Assembly: GCA_963773745.1 (NCBI GenBank)
Contig: CAVZCL010000005.1
Coordinates: forward strand, 930,001 to 994,000
Direction of reading: 5' to 3'
DNA length: 64,000 nt
From: UBA5069 sp963773745
GTDB taxonomy: Bacteria > Chloroflexota > Anaerolineae > Caldilineales > Caldilineaceae
The notes beneath the pieces were generated by a model. That model did no database searches. It was not told the DNA's origin and saw only the letters and a program-made list of their open reading frames with translations. Position numbers and translations under genes: made by a program. Of this stretch, positions 53,478-63,689 are shown one piece after another. Positions within the stretch are counted from its first letter, which is position 1, and every line of letters begins with the position of its first letter.

Positions 53478-54308
53478 GTCGGCAGCCGGCCCGAAGTACT
53501 TGGCGTAGATCTCGTCGTAGGTGCCGTCGGCCTGAATTTCGGCCAGCCCTGCGTCAATGCTCGCCTTGAGGTCCGTCAGCCCCTGCCGAATGGCAATGCC
53601 GTAGAACTCGTCAGTGAAGGGTTCGCCCACCATCTTCAGGGGCAGATCGGGGTTCTGCTTCAGAATGTCGGCCAGGGTGGGTGTGTCGGCCACAACGGCG
53701 TCAATGTCGCCCGAGGCGAGCGCCTGCACCGCCAGCGGATTCTCGTCAAAGCGCTGCACATCGGCGTTCGTGTTTTCCGTCAGCCAAATGTCACCGGTTG
53801 TGCCCAACTGCACGCCAACCCGCACACCTTCCGTCAGCGAGTCCGGGCCGGTGATGGTGGTGTTGTCGGCCGTGGTGGCAATCGCCTGGCCGGAATTGAA
53901 GTAGGGCTCGCTGAAGTCAATTGACTGCTTGCGCTCTTCGGTAATGGTGACGGCGCTGGCGACGGCGTCAAACTCGCCATTGGCCAGGGCCACGAAGATG
54001 CCGTCCCACTTGGTGTTCGTCCACTCGACGGTGAAGCCGGCGCGCTCGGCAATGGCCTCGACGATCTCGACGTCAAAGCCGGTGATGTCGCCGTTTTCGT
54101 CAACAAACTCAAAGGGCTGGTACTCGGCATTGGTGCCAAAGCGCACTACGGGCATATCGGCGGGTGCTTCGGCGGCGGGTGCTTCGGCAGCCGGTGCGTC
54201 GGCAGGAGCAGCAGGGGCGGCGGGCGCAACCGGAGCGGCGCATCCGCTGAGAACCAGGGCCAGAATCATCACAAGCGAAGCAATGGTAACAAGAGCACGG
54301 CGTGTCAT
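53475..54308 (-). CDS. Amino-acid-binding lipoprotein (orphan)
   Basis: A 277-residue protein. The signal peptide LVTIASLVMILALVLSGCAA ends at the lipobox Cys, with an Ala/Pro/Glu linker. The family 3 binding domain has VRFGTNAEYQPFEFVDENGD, ITGFDVEIVEAIAERAGF, WDGIFVALANGEFDAVASAV and VGVQLGTTGDIWLTE, typical of polar amino-acid receptors (His/Gln/Arg/Cys). No permease or ATPase adjoins it; these must lie elsewhere, or it serves several transporters. It starts 53 bp after the bactofilin gene. Confidence 0.92.
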   Translation of the reverse strand: MTRRALVTIASLVMILALVLSGCAAPVAPAAPAAPADAPAAEAPAAEAPADMPVVRFGTNAEYQPFEFVDENGDITGFDVEIVEAIAERAGFTVEWTNTKWDGIFVALANGEFDAVASAVTITEERKQSIDFSEPYFNSGQAIATTADNTTITGPDSLTEGVRVGVQLGTTGDIWLTENTNADVQRFDENPLAVQALASGDIDAVVADTPTLADILKQNPDLPLKMVGEPFTDEFYGIAIRQGLTDLKASIDAGLAEIQADGTYDEIYAKYFGPAAD

Positions 54309-54361
54309 GTTTGGTTCCTTTCAGTGGCGTCGGAGACGTCTTGGAAAACGAAAAGAGGAAA

Positions 54362-54808
54362 TCAGAGTCGGGTGCGCTGCGCCTGCCCATTGGCCTGCGC
54401 GGGGGTACCTGCTTGTGTGGGTGGCGCACCAGCCAGACGGCCCGCAGGCAGCCCCGGCCGTGCGCCGCGTAACGTCACCTCCGCCTGCATAAAGACGCCG
54501 TCGTCCATGTAAAAGGAGTTGACCTGAATACTGCCTGCCACACGACTGCCCGCCAGCAACTCAACACGATCGGCGCGCAGCGTGCCTTGAAAAACACCGC
54601 GAATGCTCACGGTCTTGGCCGTAATGTCACAATGGACACGCGCGCCTTCGGTCAGAATCACGTTAGCGGGCGTCTCAATCAGCCCGCCTTCCACAGCGCC
54701 GTCAACGCGAATGGACGTTTCGGAGCGAAGCGTACCGGAGAAGGTGGCGCGTGGCCCCAGGATGCATTCCAGGGCGTCGGGTTCAGGTCGTTGTGTGCGT
54801 GTAGGCAT
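54362..54808 (-). CDS. Bactofilin-like polymer protein
   Basis: A 148-residue protein. The central right-handed beta-helix of about 90 residues reads CILGPRATFSGTLRSETSIR, VDGAVEGGLIETPANVIL, ARVHCDITAKTVSIRGVFQG and VELLAGSRVAGSIQVNS. These are the repeated short strands of bactofilins, which form filaments that scaffold cell shape or envelope proteins. The C-terminal tail is Pro/Gly/Ala-rich. It precedes the amino-acid-binding gene and may be transcribed with it. Confidence 0.85.
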   Translation of the reverse strand: MPTRTQRPEPDALECILGPRATFSGTLRSETSIRVDGAVEGGLIETPANVILTEGARVHCDITAKTVSIRGVFQGTLRADRVELLAGSRVAGSIQVNSFYMDDGVFMQAEVTLRGARPGLPAGRLAGAPPTQAGTPAQANGQAQRTRL

Positions 54809-54826
54809 AAATGGGTTTGAAGGTGA

Positions 54827-54882
54827 AAGGTTACAGGTTTAAGGTTACAGGTTTAAGGCTACAGGTCTAAGGTTGCAGGTTG
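54827..54882. repeat. Four 14-bp tandem repeats
   Basis: AAGGTTACAGGTTT twice, then AAGGCTACAGGTCT and AAGGTTGCAGGTTG, head to tail. Downstream AACCTTCAGCCTGCAATCTG (around 54920-54945) is partly complementary. The spacer lies between the prs stop and the bactofilin start. Confidence 0.9.
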
Positions 54883-54947
54883 CGAGGCAGTCGCGCAGGG
54901 CGGACGGACTCTCAACCATAAAACCTTCAGCCTGCAATCTGCAGCCC

Positions 54948-55904
54948 TTAGGAGAGGACAAGGCGGCTGGAGATGCTTTCGCCACGGTAGATTTTGTTGA
55001 TAATCTCGGCGAGCAAGGGTGCAATCGAAAGCACCTCGACCTTGGCATGGCGCTTCTCGGGCGGCACCGGCACCGTATTGGTGACCACAAGCTTCTCAAT
55101 GCGGTCGTCCTCATCCAGCCGCTGCAGCGCCGTGGGCAGCAGCACAGGATGGGTTATGGAGAAGACCGTCTTGCCTTCGGCGCCGGCGTCATAGAGCGCG
55201 TCCAGCTGCTTGAGCACGCTGCCGCCCGCCACAATGTCGTCAATTACAATCGGGCGGCGCCCTTCAATGTCACCCACCACGTGCGTCGTCTGCGTGGTGC
55301 TGAAGCCCGTGCGCCGCTTGTGCATCACCACCAGGGGCATGTTGAGAAGCTCGGCATAGCGGCCGGCAAAGCCTGCACGGCCCACGTCGGGGCTCACAAT
55401 TGCCGCCTTCTCGTAGCCCGGGCGGCTGAAGTACTCGGCCAGCAACGGCAGCGCGCTCAGCGGGTCCACCGGAATATTAAAGAAGCCCTGGATGGCGCGG
55501 TTGTGGATGTCCACATATATGACGCGGCGCACACCCATCGACTCAATCATGTTGGCGACTACGCGTGCCGAGATGGCCTCGCGCCCCTGCGCCATGCGGT
55601 CCTGGCGGGCGTAGGGATAGTAGGGCATTACCACGCTCACGCGGTGGGCGCTGGCGCGGCGGAAGGCATCCAGATACAGCAGCATCTCCACCAGATGATC
55701 ATTCACCGGTGCAGAGCAGGGCTGAATAAAGAAGATGTCCTGGTCGCGGACGACCTCTTCGATCTTGACGTGGATTTCGCTGTCAGGCAGGCGGCGCGTT
55801 GTGGCCTTGCCCAGCGATACGCCCAGAAGCTGTGCGATCTCTTCGGCGAGTTCGCGGTGGGCGGAGCCAGAGAAGATGCTGAGCGGGTGATACGAATGAA
55901 CCAT
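54948..55904 (-). CDS. prs: Ribose-phosphate pyrophosphokinase
   Basis: A 318-residue protein from the ATG at 55904 (AAGG-type site just upstream); a longer frame has no similarity. SGSAHRELAEEIAQLLGVSL opens the domain. VVMPYYPYARQDR, VDIHNRAIQGFFNIPVDPLS and the PRPP loop IVIDDIVAGGSVLK follow. Note VDIHNRAIQGFF in place of the usual DLHxxQIQGFF. It makes PRPP from ribose 5-phosphate and ATP for nucleotide and amino-acid synthesis. Divergent from rdgB. Confidence 0.95.
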   Translation of the reverse strand: MVHSYHPLSIFSGSAHRELAEEIAQLLGVSLGKATTRRLPDSEIHVKIEEVVRDQDIFFIQPCSAPVNDHLVEMLLYLDAFRRASAHRVSVVMPYYPYARQDRMAQGREAISARVVANMIESMGVRRVIYVDIHNRAIQGFFNIPVDPLSALPLLAEYFSRPGYEKAAIVSPDVGRAGFAGRYAELLNMPLVVMHKRRTGFSTTQTTHVVGDIEGRRPIVIDDIVAGGSVLKQLDALYDAGAEGKTVFSITHPVLLPTALQRLDEDDRIEKLVVTNTVPVPPEKRHAKVEVLSIAPLLAEIINKIYRGESISSRLVLS

Positions 55905-56135
55905 GGCCTTGCTTTCGTCGTGCGGGTGGGTGACGACTCGTTGCACGGGAGGGCGGCAGAGGCAGCGCAATGAGAGCGCATTGGACAATGTGCTGGGGAA
56001 GGGGAAAGCACCCATGTTCCGCCTTCAACCGATTTTATGATAGTATCATCCCGAGTGTCAAAGCAGAGTGCGCAAGAGGCGCGTTATCCGTGGCGCGGCG
56101 CGGCATCCCGCGTCGCTCAGGCTCTGGAGCATTGC

Positions 56136-56744
56136 ATGAAATTGTTGGTGGCAACACACAACGCGGGCAAGATTCGCGAGTATCGGGCGCTGCTGGCCGA
56201 CCTGCCCCTCGATGTTACCTGGCTCGAAGCTGAAGGCATTGCCTTTGACGTTGATGAGACGGGCAGCACTTTTGCTGCAAATGCGCTGCTCAAGGCCCAC
56301 GCCTATGCGGCGGCAAGCGGCCTCTGGACATGGGCTGACGACAGCGGCCTTGAAGTTGACGCGCTGGGCGGGCGGCCTGGGGTCTACTCGGCGCGCTACG
56401 CCGGGCCAGGCGCCAGCGACGCCGATCGCTATGGCAAGGTGCTGGCCGAGCTTGCGCCCTACCCGCGGGAAGCATGGACGGCGCGCTTTCGCTGCGCCGT
56501 GGCGCTGGTGGAGCCTTCGGGTGCGGAGCACCTGGTTGAAGCCGAGTTCCCGGGCATAATCACCGACAACCCGCGCGGCGCAAACGGCTTTGGCTATGAC
56601 CCGATCTTCTACCTGCCCGAGCTGGATCAGACGCTGGCCGAACTGTCGCCGGAGGTCAAGAATCGCATTAGCCACCGTGCACTGGCGGCGCGGCGCCGCG
56701 CACGATCTGCTGCTCCAGTTGATCTGAATCTCCAGTCACGGTGA
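56136..56744 (+). CDS. rdgB: XTP/dITP pyrophosphatase
   Basis: About 202 residues from the ATG at 56136 (GGAG 8 nt upstream). MKLLVATHNAGKIREYRALL is the Ham1/RdgB signature, followed by ANALLKAHAYAAASG, TWADDSGLEVDALGG and NGFGYDPIFYLPE. It hydrolyses deaminated purine nucleotides. The C-terminus may be frameshifted: after NRISHRALAA the present frame gives an Arg-rich stretch, whereas the next frame gives AAHDLLLQLI and a stop at 56725-56727, closer to the usual end. Divergent from prs. Confidence 0.93.
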   Translation: MKLLVATHNAGKIREYRALLADLPLDVTWLEAEGIAFDVDETGSTFAANALLKAHAYAAASGLWTWADDSGLEVDALGGRPGVYSARYAGPGASDADRYGKVLAELAPYPREAWTARFRCAVALVEPSGAEHLVEAEFPGIITDNPRGANGFGYDPIFYLPELDQTLAELSPEVKNRISHRALAARRRARSAAPVDLNLQSR

Positions 56745-56755
56745 AATCGGCACTT

Positions 56756-56917
56756 CAATGCAAGGGCGCAATGTGCGCGAGGACGCAAGGAAAAACAAGG
56801 GCGGTACTGGTGATGACCTCAAGCAGGTGGCGCATAGGGCAGTGTGCAAAGCGCAGTTGCTCTTTCTGTTGTTGCTTTCCCCTCGTGTCCTGGCTCACCT
56901 TGCGCCCTTGCGTTGAG
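56756..56917. repeat. Decayed inverted repeat, CAAGGGCGCAA family
   Basis: The left arm (CAATGCAAGGGCGCAATGTG and on) and right arm (CACCTTGCGCCCTTGCGTTG) are recognisable but have diverged. It lies between rdgB and dhaK. Confidence 0.75.
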
Positions 56918-56984
56918 ACGGTTATGACGGGGTTTCGAGGTGAGGTGGGTGGTGGCGCTCCAATCCGCGCAAGTGGCTGAGCCA

Positions 56985-57972
56985 ATGCAAAAACTGATTA
57001 ACGACCCTGCCCACGCGGTAACAGATTCCCTGCGTGGTTTCGCGCTCGCACATTCCTCCCTGGTGCGCCTGCTTGAGAATCCCAGCGTGCTCGTGCGGCG
57101 CGACGCACCCGTGCAGGGCAAAGTCACAGTCATCAGCGGCAGCGGCAGCGGCCACGAACCCCTCAACACCGGCTACGTGGGGCGCGGCATGCTTGATGCC
57201 GCTTGCCCGGGCGATGTCTTCACAAGCCCCACGCCCGACCAGTATCTGGCCGCGATTGACGCCGCCCATGGCGGGCGCGGTGTTGTGCTCATCGTCAAGA
57301 ACTATGCGGGCGGTGTGCTCAACAGCGAAATGGCCATGGAACTGGCCGCGACCCGCAACGTGGAGCTGGCCTCCGTGCTCGTTTCCGACGACGTGGCCCT
57401 GTCCGATAGAGCGCGCCGGCGCGGTCTGGGCGGCGCGGTGCTGGTGGAGAAGATTGCCGGCGCGGCGGCCGAGGCGGGCTATGCGCTGGCGCAGGTGGTC
57501 GATGTGAGCCTGCGCGGCGAGCGCGCAGGTGCGCAGCATGGGCGTCGCGCTCAGCAGTTGCACCGCGCCCATGGTGGGGCGGCCCACCTTTCGCCTGCCT
57601 GCGGGCACCATGGAAATTGGCGTGGGCATTCATGGTGAAGCAGGGCGCATGCGCATTGAGACCGCATCGGCCAACGCCGTCGTCGAGATGCTGCTTGAGG
57701 CCGTTGCGGCGGACCTGGAGCTGCGACCCGGCGAGCGGGTGCTGGCTATGGTGACCGGGCTGGGCGGCACGCCGCAGCAGGAGCTCTACATCGTCTACAA
57801 TCACCTGCACCGGCTGCTGCAGGCGCAGGGCGTGGTGGTGGAGCGCTCGCTGGTGGGCAACCTCGTCACAAGCCTCGACATGGCCGGTGCGGCCGTCACG
57901 GTGCTGCGCCTCGACGACGAGTTGCTCAAGCTGTGGGATGCGCCCGTCTGGACGCCGACGCTGCGCTGGTGA
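56985..57972 (+). CDS. dhaK: Dihydroxyacetone kinase subunit DhaK (frameshifted)
   Basis: The start at 56985 gives MQKLINDPAHAVTDSLRGFA. The DHA-binding loop is VISGSGSGHEPLNTGYVG, followed by AGGVLNSEMAMELAATRNVE. The frame shifts near 57510, and the next frame supplies VRSMGVALSSCTAPM, PAGTMEIGVGIHGEAGR (with the His that binds DHA covalently as a hemiaminal) and LLEAVAADLELRPGERVLAM. Restored length is about 328 residues. It phosphorylates DHA with DhaL carrying ADP, and DhaM/HPr regenerating ATP on it. Confidence 0.93.
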
Positions 57973-57989
57973 AGCAGCGATATTCATAC

Positions 57990-58043
57990 ATAGCATTCAA
58001 TCGGCAATATCCAATATTGATTACTGGACATTGAATATTGCCG
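57990..58043. repeat. Small AT-rich inverted repeat between dhaK and dhaL
   Basis: CGGCAATAT (58002-58010) pairs with ATATTGCCG (58035-58043), with CAATATTG and CATTGAATATTG inside. Related to the words at 35246-35317. Confidence 0.7.
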
Positions 58044-58066
58044 CCAGGATATGATGCGAGCGCGCT

Positions 58067-58723
58067 ATGACACAGGAAGTCTCGTTGGCCCAACTGCAGG
58101 CGTGGCTGTTGCGCTATGCCGACTGCATTGACGCGCAGGCCGAAGTGCTCACCGAGCTGGATGCCGCGATTGGCGACGCCGACCACGGCGCCAACATGGT
58201 GCGCGGCATGAGCAAGGTGCGCATCCGTCTGCTCGACGGCAGCGAGCCTGCAACCGACGTCGCTGCGCTCTTTCGCACCGTGGCAATGACGCTCATCAGC
58301 AGCGTGGGCGGCGCCGCCGGCCCGTTGTACGGTGCGTTCTTCCTGCGCGCAGCCCAGGCGCCCGAAGTTGCCGGCTGCACGGCAGTCAACTGCATGCAGC
58401 TTGCGGCCATGCTCCGCGCCGGCGCCGAGGGCGTGCAGAACAGAGGCAAAGCCGCGCTCGGCGAAAAGACCATGCTCGACGTGCTCTTCCCTGCCGTGGG
58501 CGCGCTGGAGCAGGCTGCTGTGGATGGCCTTGCGCCCGCCGACGCGCTCAACGCAGCGCGCGACGCCGCACGCGATGGACTGCAAGCCACCGTCGCCATG
58601 GAGGCCCGCAAGGGCCGCGCAAGCTACCTGGGGCTGCGCTCAGTGGGCCATCAGGACCCGGGTGGCACGAGCAGCTACTATCTATTCGAGACGCTTGCCG
58701 CCGCAATCAACGGCTCAATCTGA
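58067..58723 (+). CDS. dhaL: Dihydroxyacetone kinase subunit DhaL
   Basis: A 218-residue protein. ELDAAIGDADHGANMVRGM supplies the Mg-coordinating Asp residues (DxDHG) that hold ADP, and SSVGGAAGPLYGAFFLRAA is the phosphate-binding loop. It is the nucleotide-binding subunit that is phosphorylated by DhaM and hands the phosphate to DHA on DhaK. Normal length, separated from dhaK by a spacer of about 95 bp, with dhaM 4.3 kb downstream instead of adjacent. Confidence 0.94.
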   Translation: MTQEVSLAQLQAWLLRYADCIDAQAEVLTELDAAIGDADHGANMVRGMSKVRIRLLDGSEPATDVAALFRTVAMTLISSVGGAAGPLYGAFFLRAAQAPEVAGCTAVNCMQLAAMLRAGAEGVQNRGKAALGEKTMLDVLFPAVGALEQAAVDGLAPADALNAARDAARDGLQATVAMEARKGRASYLGLRSVGHQDPGGTSSYYLFETLAAAINGSI

Positions 58724-58740
58724 AGGAACATGGAGACATC

Positions 58741-59856
58741 TTGACAAATCAATCAGTCACGAGTGAAATGTCCGATGGCCTGGCAGTGCGCCGGGTGGAT
58801 GTGTTCCACGCTGCAGCCCAGGTAGAGCGGCAGGCGCTTATCTTTGCGCTGGGCGCTGCGCTGATTGCAGCGTTGGCGGGGCTCCTCTTTGTGCGCAGTC
58901 CCGAGCTGCCGCTGGCCGGCGCGCTCTACTCTGTGGCCGGCCTGTCGCTGCTCTTCACAATAATCATCGGCCTTGTGGTGGGGCCGCTTGCCTACTGGCG
59001 CGGCGCTCTGGAGAGCAACCGATCCGTGACGGGCGCACGCCGCCACGATTTTCGCTGGAGCATTGCGCCCATTACGCTTGGCCTCACGGTTGCCACCGCA
59101 CTTGGCATGATGGCTGTCTGGGAGATTATGCAACTGGTCTTTCAGAACGCCGTGCTGCAGCGTTCCTTCTATCTGATCCTTCTCACTGCCTTTGCCGGCG
59201 CGGTTACCTATATCATGTACAACGCAATGGCGCATGTTGATTCTCTGTCGCTGCTCTACCTTTCGCTTGTGGGGCTTTTTGGCTCGTTCTTCATATCGGC
59301 GTATCTGCACCCCAACCCCTACTGGTGGGAATTCTCGTTTAGCCATCTGGGCACCGAACAGTCGGAAGTGCGCTTCCTCTTCAACATCGGCCTTGTGGTG
59401 ACGGCGGTGCTGCTGATTGCGTGGCAGCAATTCTTCATGGAAGAGATTATGGTGCTGGAGCGGCGCGGGCTGATCACGCCGCGCACACAGCGTTTTCTGC
59501 GCATTATGCTGATTGCAATGGCGCTTGGCGCAGGCGGCACCGGGGCCATCCGCTGGGGCATCTCGCCCTTCCTGAATTTTGTACACACCGTGGCGGCGTC
59601 GGGCTTTGGCATCGCTGCGGGGATGATTCTCGTATCGCTGCCGTGGACCATGCGCTTTCAGCCGCGCGAGTTTCTCTACGCATCCTACGCGCTGCTTGTG
59701 CTGGTGCTGCTGGTGGTGATCTTTCGCGTCATGGGGCAGATCAACCTGGTTGGTATGCAGATTTCGGCTTCGATTCTCGGCAGCTTCTGGATAATCCTCT
59801 GGGTGCGCAACACAAAATTGATTGTGGATCGACTGGGTGCGGAGCCAAATCAGTAG
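58741..59856 (+). CDS. Polytopic membrane protein A, paralogue of the next gene
   Basis: About 371 residues if the TTG at 58741 starts translation (GGAG 6 nt upstream); an ATG nine codons later is an alternative. About nine hydrophobic helices. Conserved points shared with the downstream paralogue are ARRHDFRWSIAPITLGLT, YWWEFSFSHLGTEQSEVRFL, FNIGLVVTAVLLIAWQQFFM and RWGISPFLNFVHTVA. The WW-FSHLG and FNIGL spacing recalls DUF998-type membrane proteins, a weak match. It sits between dhaL and glpK, so a glycerol, DHA or phosphate-related transport or sensing role is plausible, but unproven. Confidence 0.65.
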   Translation: MTNQSVTSEMSDGLAVRRVDVFHAAAQVERQALIFALGAALIAALAGLLFVRSPELPLAGALYSVAGLSLLFTIIIGLVVGPLAYWRGALESNRSVTGARRHDFRWSIAPITLGLTVATALGMMAVWEIMQLVFQNAVLQRSFYLILLTAFAGAVTYIMYNAMAHVDSLSLLYLSLVGLFGSFFISAYLHPNPYWWEFSFSHLGTEQSEVRFLFNIGLVVTAVLLIAWQQFFMEEIMVLERRGLITPRTQRFLRIMLIAMALGAGGTGAIRWGISPFLNFVHTVAASGFGIAAGMILVSLPWTMRFQPREFLYASYALLVLVLLVVIFRVMGQINLVGMQISASILGSFWIILWVRNTKLIVDRLGAEPNQ

Positions 59857-59924
59857 GGGCCGTATGGCCGATCGTATTATCAAGACAGTGCGAAGCGTAG
59901 TGGCGCGAGCCAAGGAGAAGGCGC

Positions 59925-61100
59925 GTGAAAGCCGATTCATTGTTGCAGCGTGACCGTGACGAGCATGAATACAACGATTCGGTCGAGCGCTATGCGCTGC
60001 TGGCCGCACTCATCGCTGCGCTGGTGCAGGCGGCCGTGGTGATGTTCCTGACGCAACTCAATGAACTGCCGCTTGTGGGTGCGCCAAACTCCGTGGCATC
60101 GCAGGCGCTGATTGGCGCAATCATAGTGGCGCTGGCCGTCAGCCCAATGGCCTATCTGCGCGGCGCGCGCTTCCGCAACCGCAGGCTGCAGTTGGAGCGA
60201 CGCCACGATTTTCGCTGGGCCGTGCTGCCTATTACGCTGGCTGCGGCGCTTGTGGCTGGACTTGTTGTGATGGGTGCCATGGAGTTTCTGAACCGCGCGT
60301 TCATCGGCGTCAACCTGCCCAAGCCGCTGATAGCGCTCTTCCTGGGCTTTAACGCCGGCGTCGTGGCCTACATCATAGCCAACTGGCTCGCGCACCTGCA
60401 CTCCACAGGGCTCATCTATCTGGCGATTGGTTCGCTCTTCGGCACTTTGCTCTTTGCCGGCGTGCGCAACGATGATCCCCTCTGGTGGACCTACTCTTTC
60501 AGCCATCTGGGCATGACGGCCTCCAACTCGCGCCGCATCTTTGACGTTGGCCTGCTCTTTACGGGGTTGCTGATTCTGGTCTGGCAGCAGTTCATCATGA
60601 CAGACATCATTGTGTTGCAAAACCACGGGCTGATCTCTGCGCGCGTGCGTCGCTATGTGCGCATCAGTTTGATTGTGGTGGCGGTTGCCACGGCCATGGT
60701 GGGCGTGGTTCGCTTTGGCATTTCGCCCATTTTCAACCTGGTGCACGATCTGTCGGCGGTGAGCATGGGGGTAGCCGCGGGGCTGCTGCTCATCTCCATG
60801 CCGTGGACGATGCCCTTTATGTCGCGCCAATTCTATGTGCTTTCGTACGTCATTCTGGCGGCCATGCTGCTCGTGCTTCCCCTCAAGATCATGGGCTTCA
60901 TGGGCGTCACCGGCATGGAGATGTTCGAGTTCATGCTTGCGGGTGCGTGGCTGGTGCTCTTTGCGCGCAATGTCGTCCTTGCGGCAGAACGTGTGGCCGA
61001 CGTGGGGCCGGAAAAGTTGGCTGCAAAGAATGCATCCAACGGCAAGTCGAAGCTTAAGGTGCAGGCGAAGCCGCAACCTCAGTTAAAGGGCGCCCGCTAG
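59925..61100 (+). CDS. Polytopic membrane protein B, paralogue of the preceding gene
   Basis: A 391-residue protein from the GTG at 59925, with AAGGAGAAGG upstream. It aligns with the previous gene throughout: ERRHDFRWAVLPITLAAA, WWTYSFSHLGMTASNSRRIF, FDVGLLFTGLLILVWQQFIM and RFGISPIFNLVHDLSAVSM. It has an additional Lys/Pro/Gln-rich cytoplasmic tail (LKVQAKPQPQLKGAR). The tandem arrangement suggests duplication and perhaps a heterodimer. It lies 32 bp before glpK. No family assignment is safe; DUF998-like is the best guess. Confidence 0.65.
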   Translation: MKADSLLQRDRDEHEYNDSVERYALLAALIAALVQAAVVMFLTQLNELPLVGAPNSVASQALIGAIIVALAVSPMAYLRGARFRNRRLQLERRHDFRWAVLPITLAAALVAGLVVMGAMEFLNRAFIGVNLPKPLIALFLGFNAGVVAYIIANWLAHLHSTGLIYLAIGSLFGTLLFAGVRNDDPLWWTYSFSHLGMTASNSRRIFDVGLLFTGLLILVWQQFIMTDIIVLQNHGLISARVRRYVRISLIVVAVATAMVGVVRFGISPIFNLVHDLSAVSMGVAAGLLLISMPWTMPFMSRQFYVLSYVILAAMLLVLPLKIMGFMGVTGMEMFEFMLAGAWLVLFARNVVLAAERVADVGPEKLAAKNASNGKSKLKVQAKPQPQLKGAR

Positions 61101-61132
61101 CCCACAACCCACTGCAACGGAAAGGCGCAGCC

Positions 61133-62626
<1,494 letters not shown>

Positions 62627-62640
62627 CCAAAACACTGCTC

Positions 62641-63007
62641 AACGCAAAGGCGCAAAGGAAGCAAAGAACGCAAAGGAAAAGCAAAACAAAGCAAAGGCAA
62701 AGTAAAGCTAAGACAAAGTGAAGCTAAGTTAAGTGGTGCATCCCTTAAGTCCGCGGCGCCGTTCGTAGCGGCTGCTTTAGCTGCCGTAGGTGGAGACCGC
62801 GTCGCGTCCTCGAGAACGGCGGCTGAAGCCGCCGCTACGAACGGCGCCGCGAACTTGCCGGATGCACCACGAAGACAAAGCAGAGAAAGTTTAGAGCGCG
62901 TTGCGCTCCCGGCAGGGACATCGAACTTGAAGCAGTTTGCCGTTCTTGCCTTTCTTGCCTGTGCTTTTCCCTTGCGTTCTTTGCTTCCTTTGCGACTTTG
63001 CGTTGAG
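62641..63007. repeat. Nested inverted repeats: outer GCAAAG arms, inner CGGCGCCGTTCG arms
   Basis: The outer pair is 62641-62690 with 62963-63007 (AACGCAAAGGCGCAAAGGAA and so on). Inside, GTGGTGCATCC (62733-62743) pairs with GGATGCACCAC (62860-62870), and CGCGGCGCCGTTCGTAGCGG (62752-62771) with its complement (62832-62851). Innermost (62786-62839) is a copy of the CGCGTCGCGTCC repeat. Three levels of nesting between glpK and dhaM. Confidence 0.9.
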
Positions 63008-63032
63008 CAGTTCAATATGTGAGGCTACCAGC

Positions 63033-63452
63033 GTGAAAGCGGCGGCGTTCGTCAATCTTGTGATCATCTCGCATTCGGCGCAGCTGGCCGAGGGCGTCTG
63101 CGAGATTGCCCAGCAGATGGCGGGCGATGGTGTGCAGATTGCCGCCGTGGGTGGCCTGCGCACCGACGACGGTGTGAGCGTGCTCGGCACCGACCCGCTG
63201 CGCATTGCCGAGGCCGTGCGCCGTCTGTGGACGCCCGCCGGCGTGCTGCTGCTTGTGGACATGGGCAGCGCGGTGCTCAGCGCTGAAGAGGGGCTGGCCC
63301 TGCTGCCGCCCGGCCAGCAGCCCTGCTGCCGCATCAGCAACGCGCCGCTGGTGGAAGGGGCAATTGTGGCTGCGGTCGAAGCGGGCCTCGGCCACACGCT
63401 GGAGCAGGTGAACGCCGCCGCCGAAGCCGCCTCAACGCTTAGAAAAGTCTGA
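63033..63452 (+). CDS. dhaM: DHA kinase phosphotransfer subunit DhaM (EIIA-Man-type domain)
   Basis: A 139-residue protein from the GTG at 63033 (GAGG 8 nt upstream); the frame is open upstream, through the repeat, without similarity. NLVIISHSAQLAEGVCEIA carries the phosphorylated His (His14). VDMGSAVLSAEEGLALLP matches the D-x-G-S-A motif of DhaM EIIA domains. This is only the first of the three domains in E. coli DhaM; the HPr-like domain is encoded by the next gene. It relays phosphate from HPr to ADP on DhaL. Confidence 0.92.
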   Translation: MKAAAFVNLVIISHSAQLAEGVCEIAQQMAGDGVQIAAVGGLRTDDGVSVLGTDPLRIAEAVRRLWTPAGVLLLVDMGSAVLSAEEGLALLPPGQQPCCRISNAPLVEGAIVAAVEAGLGHTLEQVNAAAEAASTLRKV

Positions 63453-63481
63453 ACCAACGATGTCGCGGTCTTGGCATTTTT

Positions 63482-63669
63482 AACGCAAGGGCGCAAGGTG
63501 GGCAAGGGCGCAAGGACAAGCAAAAACAGGAAAAGCAAAAACAGGAACGTTATGCAGTTTTCCTCTGCGGCTCAGGTTCTATGTGACGGATGCCGACGAC
63601 AATTGACTGTTTTTGCTTTTCCTGCTTTTGCTTGTCCTTGCGCCCTTGCCCACCTTGCGCCCTTGCGTT
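63482..63669. repeat. Inverted repeat, CAAGGGCGCAAGG family (62-bp arms)
   Basis: Arms 63482-63543 and 63607-63669 pair almost perfectly (AACGCAAGGGCGCAAGGTGG and so on) around a 63-nt loop, between dhaM and the HPr gene. Confidence 0.92.
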
Positions 63670-63689
63670 GAGATTTTCGTTTTCGGGGG

